From positions 1,736,001 through 1,800,000 of the forward strand of contig NZ_LGIT01000009.1 in assembly GCF_001187865.1 (NCBI RefSeq): 64,000 nt of DNA, in the 5' to 3' direction. Below the pieces are notes generated by a model that saw only the letters and a program-made list of their open reading frames with translations, made no database searches and had not been told where the DNA came from. A program made the position numbers and the translations under genes. This DNA comes from Klebsiella sp. RIT-PI-d (lineage in GTDB: Bacteria > Pseudomonadota > Gammaproteobacteria > Enterobacterales > Enterobacteriaceae). Positions 19,659-29,260 of this stretch are shown piece by piece (position 1 is the first letter of the stretch; every line of letters starts with the position of its first letter).

Positions 19659-20193
19659 CCCGCTCACGCACTGCCTTCAACGGGTTGCCGCGAAAAACCA
19701 TCCCGCCCGCAAGCGATTTAAAAACGCTGCTCCGCGCGCCGACCACGCTGCCGTCACCGATGGTGACGCCGGGGGCCACAAAGACATCCGTCGCCAGCCA
19801 GCATTTCGCGCCGATCACAATCGGCGTGGCAGTAATCTCAAAATGAGCGCTGGTATAATCGTGACTGCCGGTGCATAAATAACACTTCTGCGATACCACC
19901 GAATTATTCCCAAGGGTAATATTCCCGAGGGTATAAAGAACGGCGTCATCACCAACCCATGCATAATCACCAACGGTTAATTTCCACGGATAGGTAATTT
20001 TCACTGACGGACGAATTACCACACCTTTACCAATTTTTGCGCCAAACAGACGTAATAAAAATGCCCGCCAGCGATATAAAACCTGCGGTGACCAGGCGAA
20101 AAGCGTGGCCTGAACTGCCCACCACAATTGTACTTTCAGCGCGCTGGCGCCACGAAAACCCCGCGGCACAGAAAAGCCGTTTAATTCCTGCAT
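19630..20193 (-). CDS. wcaF: WcaF, colanic acid O-acetyltransferase
   Basis: Left-handed beta-helix (hexapeptide) acetyltransferase that acetylates a sugar of the colanic acid unit in the cytoplasm, presumably from acetyl-CoA. 187 aa (E. coli 182). Seen: GFSVPRGFRG, KIGKGVVIRPSVKITYPW, LCTGSHDYTS with the likely catalytic His, and the repeats ATPIVIGAKCWLATDVFVAPGVTIGDGSVVGARSSV. The C-terminal tail (PLSGREAG) is encoded inside an inverted-repeat element and replaces the usual ending, a small extension not expected to matter for the fold. Confidence 0.94.
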   Translation of the reverse strand: MQELNGFSVPRGFRGASALKVQLWWAVQATLFAWSPQVLYRWRAFLLRLFGAKIGKGVVIRPSVKITYPWKLTVGDYAWVGDDAVLYTLGNITLGNNSVVSQKCYLCTGSHDYTSAHFEITATPIVIGAKCWLATDVFVAPGVTIGDGSVVGARSSVFKSLAGGMVFRGNPLKAVRERVPLSGREAG

Positions 20194-20208
20194 TGGTTTT
20201 CCTTATAT

Positions 20209-20955
20209 TTATGCTTTGTTATATAAGGCTTTAGTTTTGCCCGTCGTGCGCAGCCGTAATAAATAGGATAAATGCACAATTACGCCCGGCACGCGTAAAA
20301 TAGTTTGCTGCACGTTCTTTGCATCACGGCACAGTTGCAGATTATTTGACGTTGAGACACCGCCCATTGAAAACTCTGAAACCAGACCGTGAATACGCTC
20401 AAATTTATAGCCATATTTATACAATTTTGCTGCCACAGCATAATCTGAAGAAACACGGTACTGCAGTTCATAAGGATAAGTTTTCAGACCCATCAGCGGA
20501 AAGAAAATCGCCTGATGACTGGCCGGCAGGCTGTGATAAATATACCAGCCGCGTTTTGCCTTACGGCGAATTTTAGTCCCGTCACCAAAATCAAGCAGCG
20601 CATCACCGATAAACATTGCATTATCTTTTTTATCTGCGAGCTGGCGAACAACGTGGGCAATATCTTCGTGGAAAATGTCACCGGAATTAAGGAAGATAGC
20701 GAACTTGCCCCGCGCCATATCAATCCCTTTATTCATGGCATCATACAGTCCGTCATCCTGCTCGCTAACATAGCGTAAGTTAAACTCTGCGTTACGTTTT
20801 TCCAGAAATTCGGCCGTACCGTCAGCGGAACCGCCGTCAACCACTATCCACTCAAACTCAATGTTTTCATCGCGCGCCAGGTGAGCCAGCGACCGCCACG
20901 TTTTAACCACTCCGTCATAGTTACGGAAGGCGACAGTAATGACACTTAACAGCAT
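20209..20955 (-). CDS. wcaE: WcaE, colanic acid glycosyltransferase
   Basis: Family 2 GT-A inverting glycosyltransferase acting on the lipid-linked unit at the inner membrane face. 248 aa, same as E. coli. Seen: [17 protein letters not shown], the [14 protein letters not shown] nucleotide-binding segment, [14 protein letters not shown] and the FLNSGD metal site. Specific sugar is not readable. It lies 10 bases after wcaD and 15 before wcaF. Confidence 0.95.
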   Translation of the reverse strand: MLLSVITVAFRNYDGVVKTWRSLAHLARDENIEFEWIVVDGGSADGTAEFLEKRNAEFNLRYVSEQDDGLYDAMNKGIDMARGKFAIFLNSGDIFHEDIAHVVRQLADKKDNAMFIGDALLDFGDGTKIRRKAKRGWYIYHSLPASHQAIFFPLMGLKTYPYELQYRVSSDYAVAAKLYKYGYKFERIHGLVSEFSMGGVSTSNNLQLCRDAKNVQQTILRVPGVIVHLSYLLRLRTTGKTKALYNKA

Positions 20956-20965
20956 CTGACTTTCC

Positions 20966-22189
20966 TCATCTGGCCTGCACGATATTCAGTGCTTTGCGCA
21001 AAATAAATGGACAAACGATTAAAAACGCATATTCCGGGCTAAATATTGAGCCGGTAAAAAACAGTGACACCGGCGTAAAAAGATACAACTGCACACCATA
21101 ATTTTGGTTATTACCAAATGCCTGCACCGCCATTCTTGCAACTTTAAATAAATACCATAACGTCAAAAATACGGCGATCCATGAAAAATAAATAATAAGC
21201 AGATACAGGCCATTGTCTATTGTTTTTCCGACGTCCGCACCGTTAAAGATTCCGAATGATGCGACATATTCATAAAGTGAGCCAAATCTGACAACGCCAT
21301 CAATACTGGTTAATGAATGCCCTACCATTACCAGCGGCCCGACAATACGGTAATAAGACGATGAGCCTTCCGTCCCCAGTTCACCCAGGCGTCCGGCAAT
21401 ATACGGCATCGCGAAAAACACACCAATTAAGAAAAAGGCCAGAGAAATAATTGCCAGAGGCAGCCTCTTCCTTATTGCGTCTTTATTCAAATACTGAAAT
21501 GCCCATTCCAGAAGATAAAACAGGATAAATGTCATCACCCCGGAAAACGATCCAGAAAGAACAATTCCGGCCAGGATCATACCATCAGTTTTTGGTGTTT
21601 TGATACCAAACTGTTTGATGCTGAGCCAAATTGAGATTAATGCCAGAGCGAAGAATGCCGGTTCGAAATAGAGTGCAGTGGTTCGCTTTCCACCATATTT
21701 GATAAAATTCAGGACATAGCTATTACTGTAAATAAGATATTTCGAAATAATCTCCATTAAACTGCTGCCGCCGCTAAGAATAATTTGCGCCATTTCTATC
21801 GCCGCCAGCAGAACTATCAGCGTTACGACTGCGTAGAAAAAGCGCAGGATCTTACGATAGTTATGCGGTGAAACAGGTTTAAAGCGAATACTCCAGACCA
21901 TGCCGATGATGATCACGATGTAGACAAACAGCATGGTCGAGGTGACGTATTTGCTGGCATCAAGCGACTGACCGAACAGATAGTTATAAAGCGTTAGCCC
22001 GCCCCCCGCTCCCAGGGCAATCATCAGCTTTTTAACGCTAATTTTTTCGATATACAGCAGCAACAACAGCGGTAAAAACGTCACGATGGTGACCGGAAAG
22101 CTTTCACCCAGCTGAACAATTTTGACATTGACCAGCAGGTATATGAGCGGCAGCAGCAGGTAGCTACAGATTCTGATAGAACGAGACAT
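20966..22189 (-). CDS. wcaD: WcaD, putative colanic acid polymerase
   Basis: Inner-membrane Wzy-type polymerase for colanic acid. 407 aa (E. coli 405), about 10-11 hydrophobic segments and a long periplasmic loop. The [20 protein letters not shown] opening and the [28 protein letters not shown] segment match WcaD closely. Its start lies inside wcaC, giving a 26-base overlap, so it is translationally coupled. Confidence 0.95.
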   Translation of the reverse strand: MSRSIRICSYLLLPLIYLLVNVKIVQLGESFPVTIVTFLPLLLLLYIEKISVKKLMIALGAGGGLTLYNYLFGQSLDASKYVTSTMLFVYIVIIIGMVWSIRFKPVSPHNYRKILRFFYAVVTLIVLLAAIEMAQIILSGGSSLMEIISKYLIYSNSYVLNFIKYGGKRTTALYFEPAFFALALISIWLSIKQFGIKTPKTDGMILAGIVLSGSFSGVMTFILFYLLEWAFQYLNKDAIRKRLPLAIISLAFFLIGVFFAMPYIAGRLGELGTEGSSSYYRIVGPLVMVGHSLTSIDGVVRFGSLYEYVASFGIFNGADVGKTIDNGLYLLIIYFSWIAVFLTLWYLFKVARMAVQAFGNNQNYGVQLYLFTPVSLFFTGSIFSPEYAFLIVCPFILRKALNIVQAR

Positions 22190-23378
22190 ACTCCTCCAGC
22201 ATCTGTTGTCCGCTATACGCCACGCGGCTACGTTGATGAAAAGCAGCGTGGGTAGTATTGAAAACGGCCTGCGTTATAGCCTCTTTACCCTGCGGGACGC
22301 AGGCCAAAATCGCCGCGTCATCAAGGGTCACCCCGCCACATTTATTCAGTACTTCCTGCGCCGCCTCACTGTGGGTCGCCAGAACCGGTACGCCGATGGA
22401 CAGCGCTTCACACAGGATCAGCGGATAGTTGTCCACCCGGGAGGTAAACAGCAGCGCATCCATATGATTGAGTTCGGTCATCAACTGCTGTTTGTCGGTC
22501 AGGAAGCCGTGGTTCACCACGTTTTTGCCGCTAAAGGGCGAGAACTTGCCGAAGGTGTGTACTTCCACGGCTTCTCCGAGGGCAATAACATCACGCACCA
22601 GCTGCTGACGGGTCTTACCGTCATAACGCAAATCGTGGGCGACAACGGCAATTTTGGGTTTTCCGGCGGTGATAACCGGCGTCATACCGGCCAGGATAGT
22701 TTCGGTTGCGACATCAATACCGTTATTGATGATTCGGCAGCGCCCTTTGCCGAACAGCGTATTAAAGGCTTCCGCAACGTGCTGGCTGGGCGAGATAAAC
22801 TGGCAGCCAAGAGCCAGCATGGCGTCGATCAGGCGGCGCTTTTTATCCACCTGATGGCGAGCATTATCAATCTTTACCGGCGGATAGTTAGTCAGCGTCG
22901 GACACGCCTGGCAGCCTGATTTCCAGCCGTCGCAACCGTCAAGGAATGCACAGCGCCCGGTAACCGTCCAGTGATCGTGTAGGGTCCAGACCAGTCTGAC
23001 ACCCGCTTTATGCCCCCTGACCCGCCGGCAAAAATCTACCAGCCGTTCGAAGTTAAGCCAGTAGCTGTGCAGCACATGAAAATGCAGCACCACCGGTTCC
23101 GGCGTGCGGATCACAGTGCGATATAAAGAATTAAGATTGCCGAACAGATCGCGATTGACCAGACGAAATAGCGCCAGATTGGCGATTGACGTCAGACGCG
23201 GCGTATGCCGGATCACATTAGGGTAGCGATCGTGACTGACGCTGTTTTTCCCGCCTTTGCCATAGCCGTAGACAAAACGCGAATGCAGTCCTTGGTGGAG
23301 TGCGCGCTGATGCAGATCCAGCGCAACACCGGCGGCCCCGCCTTCGGCGAGGCGAACATTAAACTGTAAAATATTCAT
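22164..23378 (-). CDS. wcaC: WcaC, colanic acid glycosyltransferase
   Basis: Family 4 GT-B glycosyltransferase of the colanic acid pathway. 404 aa (E. coli 405). Opening MNILQFNVRLAEGGAAGVALDLHQRAL, then LHDHWTVTGRCAFLDGCDGWKSGC with a cysteine-rich stretch, ISPSQHVAEAF, and ILCEALSIGVPVLATHSEAAQEV as the donor-site block. It overlaps wcaB by 4 bases and wcaD by 26. Confidence 0.94.
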   Translation of the reverse strand: MNILQFNVRLAEGGAAGVALDLHQRALHQGLHSRFVYGYGKGGKNSVSHDRYPNVIRHTPRLTSIANLALFRLVNRDLFGNLNSLYRTVIRTPEPVVLHFHVLHSYWLNFERLVDFCRRVRGHKAGVRLVWTLHDHWTVTGRCAFLDGCDGWKSGCQACPTLTNYPPVKIDNARHQVDKKRRLIDAMLALGCQFISPSQHVAEAFNTLFGKGRCRIINNGIDVATETILAGMTPVITAGKPKIAVVAHDLRYDGKTRQQLVRDVIALGEAVEVHTFGKFSPFSGKNVVNHGFLTDKQQLMTELNHMDALLFTSRVDNYPLILCEALSIGVPVLATHSEAAQEVLNKCGGVTLDDAAILACVPQGKEAITQAVFNTTHAAFHQRSRVAYSGQQMLEEYVSFYQNL

Positions 23379-23866
23379 TGGCTCACCTTGATACGCGCTT
23401 TTTCACCCACCACCAGCGCATGATCCGGGATGCTATCGAGTACCACGCTGCCCGCACCAATCCGCACGTGATTGCCGATCGAAATATCGCCGGTAATAAT
23501 CACGTTGGCCCCCAGCTCGACGCTGTTACCAATCACCGGACAGGCAAGGCTATCCGCACCGCGATTGCCAATAGTGACCCCGTGGCGCAGGATAAAATCA
23601 TCGCCAATGACCACGTTTTTATTAATCACCACCGCGTAACCGTGATGGATGGTAAAGCGTCGACCAATAGTGGCGGCGGCCTGGATTTCATAGCCAAACA
23701 GACATTCGGTAAACAGGCGGTACAGCACCAGAACCGGCGCGGCCCACAGATTATTAAGCACATTTTTCTTGCGCCAGACCGAGCAAAAGTGGGCAACACG
23801 GTAGGCGATGACCATGCAGCACGGGCGCAGACTCCAGCTATTAGCGCGTAGATCTTCCAGCAGCAT
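23375..23866 (-). CDS. wcaB: WcaB, colanic acid O-acetyltransferase
   Basis: Serine-acetyltransferase-like hexapeptide protein that acetylates a colanic acid sugar. 163 aa (E. coli 162). Seen: FGYEIQAAATIGRRFTIHHGYAVVINKNVVIG with the HHG catalytic histidine region, followed by IGNRG and repeated left-handed helix turns (IGNSVELGANVIITGDISIG). It overlaps wcaA by a single base and wcaC by 4. Confidence 0.94.
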   Translation of the reverse strand: MLLEDLRANSWSLRPCCMVIAYRVAHFCSVWRKKNVLNNLWAAPVLVLYRLFTECLFGYEIQAAATIGRRFTIHHGYAVVINKNVVIGDDFILRHGVTIGNRGADSLACPVIGNSVELGANVIITGDISIGNHVRIGAGSVVLDSIPDHALVVGEKARIKVSQ

Positions 23867-24711
23867 TACTTCCCCCGCAGGCCATCGGCCAGACGCTTAC
23901 CATTTCGTAGCGACAACAGCGTGAGTAAGGTGCGCCAGTTCATCCGCTTATTGCGGATTTGATAGAGAGTAAACAGTTGATATTTCTTACTGCCGCGGTC
24001 GAATTTGTCTTTATGCTTGCGGTAAAACTGGAAATAGCCGGAGAATTTCTTCGGCGATGAGGTTATTTGCATTTCGCCGTGGTTGATATGCAGGATCTGC
24101 GTTGCTTCTTCCACTTTCCACGGCTCGCCGTATTCAACCACCATCCGCAGAAAAATATCGTAATCCTGAGCGGCTTTTAGCTCCACATCAAACAGGCTGG
24201 CTTTAAAGCGGTCTGCCAGAGTAAACACCTGATTGCCAATAATATTGCGCTTGTAGAATAGCTTGCGGGAAAACGGTGATTTGGGATAAAGCGGCAGGCT
24301 GGCGGGCTGAGAATAGACTTCGCCTTCACACACATAGTCATTGGCATACAGAAACGCGTGAGTCACCAGCTGATGCTGATGTTCAAGAAACAGCGACAGA
24401 CGGTTTGGCATCCATTCATCGTCGTCGTCGATGCCGGTAATAAAACGCCCGTTAGCCTGGCAGATTGCCTGATTACGCACCGCACAGGCCCCGGCGTTGA
24501 AATCATTATGGGTATAGCTAACGCGCGGATCGTTTAGCGCTCTGACAAACTGTTGCAACTGCTCAAAATTGGCTGAACAGTCGTCGACAATGTGCATTTC
24601 CCAGTGGGGATAATCCTGACGCAGCACTGATTTTATCGCCCGAATCGCCAGCTGCTGCCGGTTCCAGGTTGGCATATAGATGGAGATCAAAGGAGTCACC
24701 ATTGTATTCAT
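23866..24711 (-). CDS. wcaA: WcaA, colanic acid glycosyltransferase
   Basis: Family 2 GT-A glycosyltransferase. 281 aa from the ATG at 24711, which has GGAG eight bases upstream; E. coli WcaA is 279 aa. An in-frame extension of 28 codons upstream runs through a repeat element and is not family-like. Seen: ISIYMPTWNRQQLAIRAIKSVLRQDYP, VDDCS, the GIDDDDEW metal motif and AAQDYDIFLRMV. First gene after wzc. Confidence 0.94.
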   Translation of the reverse strand: MNTMVTPLISIYMPTWNRQQLAIRAIKSVLRQDYPHWEMHIVDDCSANFEQLQQFVRALNDPRVSYTHNDFNAGACAVRNQAICQANGRFITGIDDDDEWMPNRLSLFLEHQHQLVTHAFLYANDYVCEGEVYSQPASLPLYPKSPFSRKLFYKRNIIGNQVFTLADRFKASLFDVELKAAQDYDIFLRMVVEYGEPWKVEEATQILHINHGEMQITSSPKKFSGYFQFYRKHKDKFDRGSKKYQLFTLYQIRNKRMNWRTLLTLLSLRNGKRLADGLRGK

Positions 24712-24788
24712 TTTCCATTCTCCGGAAGAAATTTCACTTGCGCCCTGCGGGTTAATGCGCCGGCGGCGGGTGCCTGTCATCAGGGCTA

Positions 24789-24820
24789 CCCTCACCCTCT
24801 CCTGAGGGTTAGGGTGAGGG
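24789..24820. repeat. Interspersed inverted-repeat element, copy 4
   Basis: Perfect 10-bp arms CCCTCACCCT and AGGGTGAGGG around a 12-base spacer, ending 11 bases before the wzc stop region on the minus strand. Same family as the copies at 12849 and 19626. It may form a hairpin in the wzc-wcaA junction of the RNA. Confidence 0.8.
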
Positions 24821-24831
24821 CAAAAAGCCCA

Positions 24832-26994
24832 CTATGTCGCATCAGACTTATACTCATACTCGTAGTATCCGTAGTCCTGATACCCCGACGCCCGGCGGAA
24901 AATAGAGTTCAGGATCACGCCTTTCACCGGAATTCCGTTCTGCTCAAAACGGCTAATGCTGGTTTCCACTTCGCGCAGGGTGTTGACCGCATAGCGCACT
25001 ACCATCAGCGTGGTTCCGGCATAGCGGGCGACCACGGCGGCGTCGGTTACGGCAAGAATTGGCGGGGTATCAATCAGGACCAGATCGTAGTTTTCGCTGG
25101 CCCAGCTAATCAGTTCGCCGAAGCGATCGCTCATTAGCAGCTCTGAAGGATTTGGTGGCACCTGTCCGCGCGGAACAAGATCAAAGTTGGTAATCGAGGT
25201 CGGTCGGGCGCAGGACGCAATCTCATCTTTTTCGATCAGAATGTCCGACAGCCCGTTGGCATTGGTGGTGCCCATCAGCTCGTGGGTATAACCTTTACGC
25301 ATATCACAGTCGATTAACAGTACCCGTTTATTGGTCTGGCTAATCACCGCCGCGAGGTTGGCACAGACAAAGGTTTTACCAATTGACGGACTGACCCCGG
25401 TCATCATCACCACGTTGTTGCTGGCCTGCATCATGGCAAAATGCAGGCTGGTACGCAGGCTGCGGATGGCTTCAATTGCCAGATCGGCCGGATTACCTAC
25501 TGCCAGAAGCTGACTCTGTTTATAGCGCTTCACCCCTTTACTGGCCGTCACGCGGTCACGTGCTTTCTGCCATTCTGAAAGCGGGATGCTGGCATAAACA
25601 TTAATGCCGCGCTCCTCAAGGGCCTGCGGGCTTTCCACACCGCGACGCAGCAGAGATAACAGCAGGACACCAACAACAGAAGCGATCAGACCAAACAGAA
25701 TGCTGCCGAGGATAATCAGCCCTTTTTTCGGCTTCAGTACCCCAGGCTGAGTGATGGCATCGTCGACAATGCGCACGTCGCCGACGGTACTGGCTTCATT
25801 AATCCTTAACTCCTGCTGTTTATTCAGCAACTGCATGTAGACCTGCTGACCGGATTCCACATCGCGGGTCAGCCGCACGATCTCCTGCTGCGTTTTCGGC
25901 ATTGCCGTTACGCGCTTGTTGAGCTGTGCTTTTTCCTCTTCCAGCGCCTGACGTTTTTCCATCAGCGTGCGGTAAGCCGGATGGCGTTTGGTGTACAGCT
26001 TGGAGATTTCAGCCTCTTTAAACATCAGTTCATTAAGCTGGGCGTCGATATTCACCATCGAGTCCAGCACTGATTTAGCCTCCAGCGGTAAGTCCACTGA
26101 ATCTTTGGTCTGGCGAAAAGTGTTAAGTTTATTCTCCGCTACGTCCAGACTGGCACGCACTTCCGGAAGCTGTTGTTTGAGGAAAGCGAGGCTTTTGGAC
26201 GCTTCTTCTGATTTACGCGCCACGTTTTGTTTGACGTAATTGTGGGTAATGCTGTTGAGAATATCGCGGATCTGCTCGCGGTCTTCGCCGGTATATGTCA
26301 GGGTCAGCACGCCGGTATCTTTACCGTCTTCAGTGACGGTCAGGTTGTTTTGCAGCGTATTAATCATCCCCAGGGTGGAAAATTTGGTTAGCGTAAAGTC
26401 GGTATCAGGCCGGGCATGAATGGCATCGACCGTCAGGGTAATGCCATCCTGTTCAAGGGGTTTACCCACCTGACCGTCAGCGCTGATGCCGCCATCGCTG
26501 GTGAGTTGATAGTGCTGCTTGTCCAGCACGTGCAGCGTGAAAGCATCCTGTCCCATCCCTTTTGGCAGAATAAAGGTCGATACGTTAACCGTTTCATTTT
26601 GTCGTCCCATCAACCGCTCCCAGCCGTCGCCGAGCAGCGGCAGGGTATTTTTGGTTACCGCGATATCCAGATCCAAATCATCCACCGTCTGACCGAGTAC
26701 GAGGCGCGACTGGATCAGTTTAATTTCAGCTTCCGACGCGGGCGGCTTGTTGGCTAATGCGCTGTTGATATCCTGCACCAGCGCGCTGCCCTGATTTTGT
26801 TCAATGCGTACCAGCGCATCGGCGCTATAAATAGGCGTGGCGAAGAGGGTGTAAATGATAGCGATCAGCGCGAACAGCGCTGTAACGCCGAGCACCCACC
26901 ATTTTGCTTCGATAACGGTGCCTGCCAGGCGGCCGATATCGATCTCGTCGCTGGCTGCGGTGGCAGCGGCAGAAGGTTGTACTTTATCAGTCAT
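24832..26994 (-). CDS. wzc: Wzc, tyrosine autokinase and polysaccharide co-polymerase
   Basis: Inner-membrane BY-kinase that controls colanic acid chain length and export with Wza. 720 aa, same as E. coli. The Wzz-like N-terminal domain is flanked by membrane segments (about residues 30-50 and 425-445, LIILGSILFGLIASVVGVLL). The cytoplasmic kinase has Walker A GVSPSIGKT (about 530-540), Walker A' VLLIDCDMRKG and Walker B LVLIDTPP. The C-terminus has the tyrosine cluster YQDYGYYEYEY. The ATG at 26994 lies 2 bases after the wzb stop; the longer frame extends into wzb. Confidence 0.97.
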   Translation of the reverse strand: MTDKVQPSAAATAASDEIDIGRLAGTVIEAKWWVLGVTALFALIAIIYTLFATPIYSADALVRIEQNQGSALVQDINSALANKPPASEAEIKLIQSRLVLGQTVDDLDLDIAVTKNTLPLLGDGWERLMGRQNETVNVSTFILPKGMGQDAFTLHVLDKQHYQLTSDGGISADGQVGKPLEQDGITLTVDAIHARPDTDFTLTKFSTLGMINTLQNNLTVTEDGKDTGVLTLTYTGEDREQIRDILNSITHNYVKQNVARKSEEASKSLAFLKQQLPEVRASLDVAENKLNTFRQTKDSVDLPLEAKSVLDSMVNIDAQLNELMFKEAEISKLYTKRHPAYRTLMEKRQALEEEKAQLNKRVTAMPKTQQEIVRLTRDVESGQQVYMQLLNKQQELRINEASTVGDVRIVDDAITQPGVLKPKKGLIILGSILFGLIASVVGVLLLSLLRRGVESPQALEERGINVYASIPLSEWQKARDRVTASKGVKRYKQSQLLAVGNPADLAIEAIRSLRTSLHFAMMQASNNVVMMTGVSPSIGKTFVCANLAAVISQTNKRVLLIDCDMRKGYTHELMGTTNANGLSDILIEKDEIASCARPTSITNFDLVPRGQVPPNPSELLMSDRFGELISWASENYDLVLIDTPPILAVTDAAVVARYAGTTLMVVRYAVNTLREVETSISRFEQNGIPVKGVILNSIFRRASGYQDYGYYEYEYKSDAT

Positions 26995-26996
26995 TG

Positions 26997-27440
26997 TTAT
27001 CCCTGCTGAACGTTCAGTGCCTGCGCCCACTGGCGGGCAGATTGATCGAGTAAGGCATACACCGCCTCAAACGCCTCGCGGCTTTTTCGATATGGATCGG
27101 GGATCTCTCGCTGGCTATCCCAGTGACCAAACAACATCACTTTGCCGCGCATCTCCGGCACGATCTCGCATAGCGCGGCGATATGCTGTTTCTCCATTAC
27201 CAGGATCAGATCGTGCTGCTGGCACAGGCGGCGGTCGATCTGTCGGGCGATATGTCCCTCCAGCGACAGCTGATGCGCCCCGGCCACGCTCGCCGCACGG
27301 CTATCCGCGCCTTTACCGACCAGCGCACCCAGTCCGGCAGAGGTCACCGTAAGCTGTGGGGCGTAGCGCTGTAGCAGACGCTCTGCCGTTGGGGAACGAC
27401 AAATATTCCCCACACAAACCACTAAAATTTTGTTAAACAT
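26997..27440 (-). CDS. wzb: Wzb, low-molecular-weight protein tyrosine phosphatase
   Basis: Cytoplasmic phosphatase that dephosphorylates Wzc, keeping the kinase cycling. 147 aa, the usual length. The active-site P-loop C9-VGNIC-R15 followed by SPT and the general acid Asp115 in IPDPYRKS are present. Between wza (6-base gap) and wzc (2-base gap). Confidence 0.96.
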   Translation of the reverse strand: MFNKILVVCVGNICRSPTAERLLQRYAPQLTVTSAGLGALVGKGADSRAASVAGAHQLSLEGHIARQIDRRLCQQHDLILVMEKQHIAALCEIVPEMRGKVMLFGHWDSQREIPDPYRKSREAFEAVYALLDQSARQWAQALNVQQG

Positions 27441-27446
27441 CGCGCA

Positions 27447-28586
27447 TTACCAGTTATGAAGGTCGGTGGCCGTATCGGTCATGTAGCGCACGCCACTGAT
27501 CGTTGGCAGCAACTGACTGACCAGACGGTTCCAGCGGGCAACCGGTGCGGTCGTGACATACACCACGTCATACGGCTGGAGACGAAAATTAGTGGCCATC
27601 ACCAGCGAAGTGGCGTCTGACATATTGAGCTGGTAAATATTGGCAATCTTGCCCCGCGCCGCGCCCTCGCCTTTCAGCAGACGGATAACAAAAATACCGC
27701 TGGCGTTGGACGTCGTCAGGTCAAGACCTTCCGCCTGGCCCAGCGCTTCGGTCAGCGTCATTCCGCTAAAGTCCATCTTCAGCGTGCTCTGCTTTTTCAC
27801 TTCACCCATCACGAACACTTTCAAATCGTCATTGCGTGGCACAAACAGAATGTCGCCAGGGTAAAGCAGCCGGTTCTGACTCAGATCGCCGTTTTGCATC
27901 AGCGCCTGTAGAGAAATGCGTTGTTCCTTTCCTTTGTGGGTCAGAATAACGTTGCGCCAGTCGGCAGAATCCGTCAGGCCGCCTGCGGTATTGATGGCAT
28001 CCAGAATGGTCAGCGGCACGTTAGTAATGGCCTGCTGGCCGGATTTATTCACCTGGCCGGAGATATACGCTTTTTGCGAACGGAATGCGGCAATATTGAC
28101 GTCAACCTGCGGGTCGGTAATGTAGCTTGCCAGCCGTCCGGTTATATCGTTGCGCACCTCAGCAAGGGTTTTACCGCCAACGTGGATCCGGCCAACATAG
28201 GGGTAAAAAATCGTGCCGTCAGGCTGGACCCAGTTGCCGGTATCACTGGAGCTACGATACTGACCTGCCGGGGTGGTGAGTTCAGGGTGATCCCAGACGG
28301 TGACGTTGAGCACGTCGCCCGGCCCGATGCGATATTGATAATTGCTTAGCTCCTGATCCAGCGACATATTGGGCTGCGCCACGGAAGGACGCGGCCGTAA
28401 TTGCTCAATAAGTCGGGGCGTCAGCGGATAAACATTCACCATCCGATCAAGATCGAAATCAGCGTCTTGTTGTTTAACCACGTCTTTGCCCAGCGTTGAC
28501 ATATTACTCCCGGGAAAGACCGTACAACCGCTTAGTAGAATTGCAGACACCAATAACGGCATCAATTTTAGTTTGGGTTTCATCAT
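27447..28586 (-). CDS. wza: Wza, outer-membrane polysaccharide export lipoprotein
   Basis: Octameric outer-membrane channel for colanic acid export. 379 aa, same as E. coli. Signal peptide with lipobox LLSGC, Cys21 being the lipidation site. The PES domain ([19 protein letters not shown]) and SLBB repeats ([46 protein letters not shown]) follow, then a C-terminal amphipathic segment (SRWNRLV-like) that forms the alpha-barrel. First gene of the colanic acid operon, with a leader of more than 170 bases containing JUMPstart. Confidence 0.97.
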   Translation of the reverse strand: MMKPKLKLMPLLVSAILLSGCTVFPGSNMSTLGKDVVKQQDADFDLDRMVNVYPLTPRLIEQLRPRPSVAQPNMSLDQELSNYQYRIGPGDVLNVTVWDHPELTTPAGQYRSSSDTGNWVQPDGTIFYPYVGRIHVGGKTLAEVRNDITGRLASYITDPQVDVNIAAFRSQKAYISGQVNKSGQQAITNVPLTILDAINTAGGLTDSADWRNVILTHKGKEQRISLQALMQNGDLSQNRLLYPGDILFVPRNDDLKVFVMGEVKKQSTLKMDFSGMTLTEALGQAEGLDLTTSNASGIFVIRLLKGEGAARGKIANIYQLNMSDATSLVMATNFRLQPYDVVYVTTAPVARWNRLVSQLLPTISGVRYMTDTATDLHNW

Positions 28587-28762
28587 TGATTAGTTATCAC
28601 TTTGGCAGAGTAATTATCCTGTGCGATTTAAATAAACAGGGATTGAGAGAAAAAGAATGCCGGGAAACATAAAAAAGTTAACTGGCATATATCCGAAAAA
28701 AAAGTTTATTCATCCGCCGGCTATTGACAGAATTCCGGGGGGTTAACTGACAGGTCTTTCAG
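28587..28762 (-). other. wza leader without recognised gene
   Basis: About 176 bases of AT-rich sequence between JUMPstart and the wza start. No open frame or strong hairpin that I can support; it is the 5' untranslated RNA of the colanic acid operon. Confidence 0.5.
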
Positions 28763-28800
28763 CACGCTACCGCCCCTGGCTTTCAGTTACCAATTCACTG
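28763..28800 (-). promoter_or_regulatory. JUMPstart-like element with ops site, colanic acid operon
   Basis: The minus strand carries the full ops core GGCGGTAGCGTG (complement of 28763-28774) and the adjoining GCCAGG block. The upstream half is degenerate compared with the copy at 4536 (GGTAACTGAAA in place of GGTAGCTGTTGA). It should allow RfaH loading and antitermination over the roughly 21-kb operon. Confidence 0.88.
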
Positions 28801-28952
28801 TCGAATCATTAATTTACAGGCACCACTCCGCATAAACAGCAGTCGGGGAGAATTATTTATGGCACAGCAAAACAGCAGATTAAACGTTGCGGTAATAATC
28901 TTTTAATATGACCAAAAATCATTCTCATTGTTTATGCGCAGAGGATTGTTAC

Positions 28953-29014
28953 AGCTAACCTAAATACTGGCAAGGCGCTTATCCTGACCCCCTTAGTTTT
29001 TAAGAATAATATTA
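28953..29014 (-). promoter_or_regulatory. Candidate RcsAB box and wza promoter
   Basis: The complement of 29001-29014 reads TAATATTATTCTTA, matching about 11 of 14 bases of the inverted RcsAB consensus (TAGGAATATTCTTA). About 35 bases downstream is a possible -10, TATTTA (complement of 28961-28966), with no good -35, as expected for an activator-dependent promoter. RcsB/RcsA control of colanic acid is established; this exact site is inferred. Confidence 0.5.
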
Positions 29015-29050
29015 ATCCCTAACTTTTGAAGTTTTAGGATTTTATTGATA

Positions 29051-29080
29051 TTGACAATATTAGGTCAATTAGAATTAAAT
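29051..29080 (+). promoter_or_regulatory. Candidate yegH promoter
   Basis: TTGACA at 29051-29056 and TTAAAT at 29075-29080 with an 18-base spacer, about 180 bases before yegH. The -35 lies in a small dyad, ATTGAC-N8-GTCAAT (29050-29069), a possible operator. The rest of the 29015-29260 stretch shows no gene. Confidence 0.4.
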
Positions 29081-29260
29081 TATCTCACATGGATAAAGTC
29101 TGAAAATAAATTATGCTATTGCAAATAAAAATTAAGTGATATTTCGTACAGTTATTGAGTTGTCACCAGGATAAATCGCAGCAATTTATTGCATTTTGCC
29201 GTCGCTTTATCCATGATCAAATATTGACAAATGTCATGCTACTTAAGGTATTGCTTCAAT

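Noticed and set aside
22206-22919. 237-codon plus-strand open frame opposite wcaC
   Set aside because: Lies wholly opposite wcaC, which matches its family along the full length.
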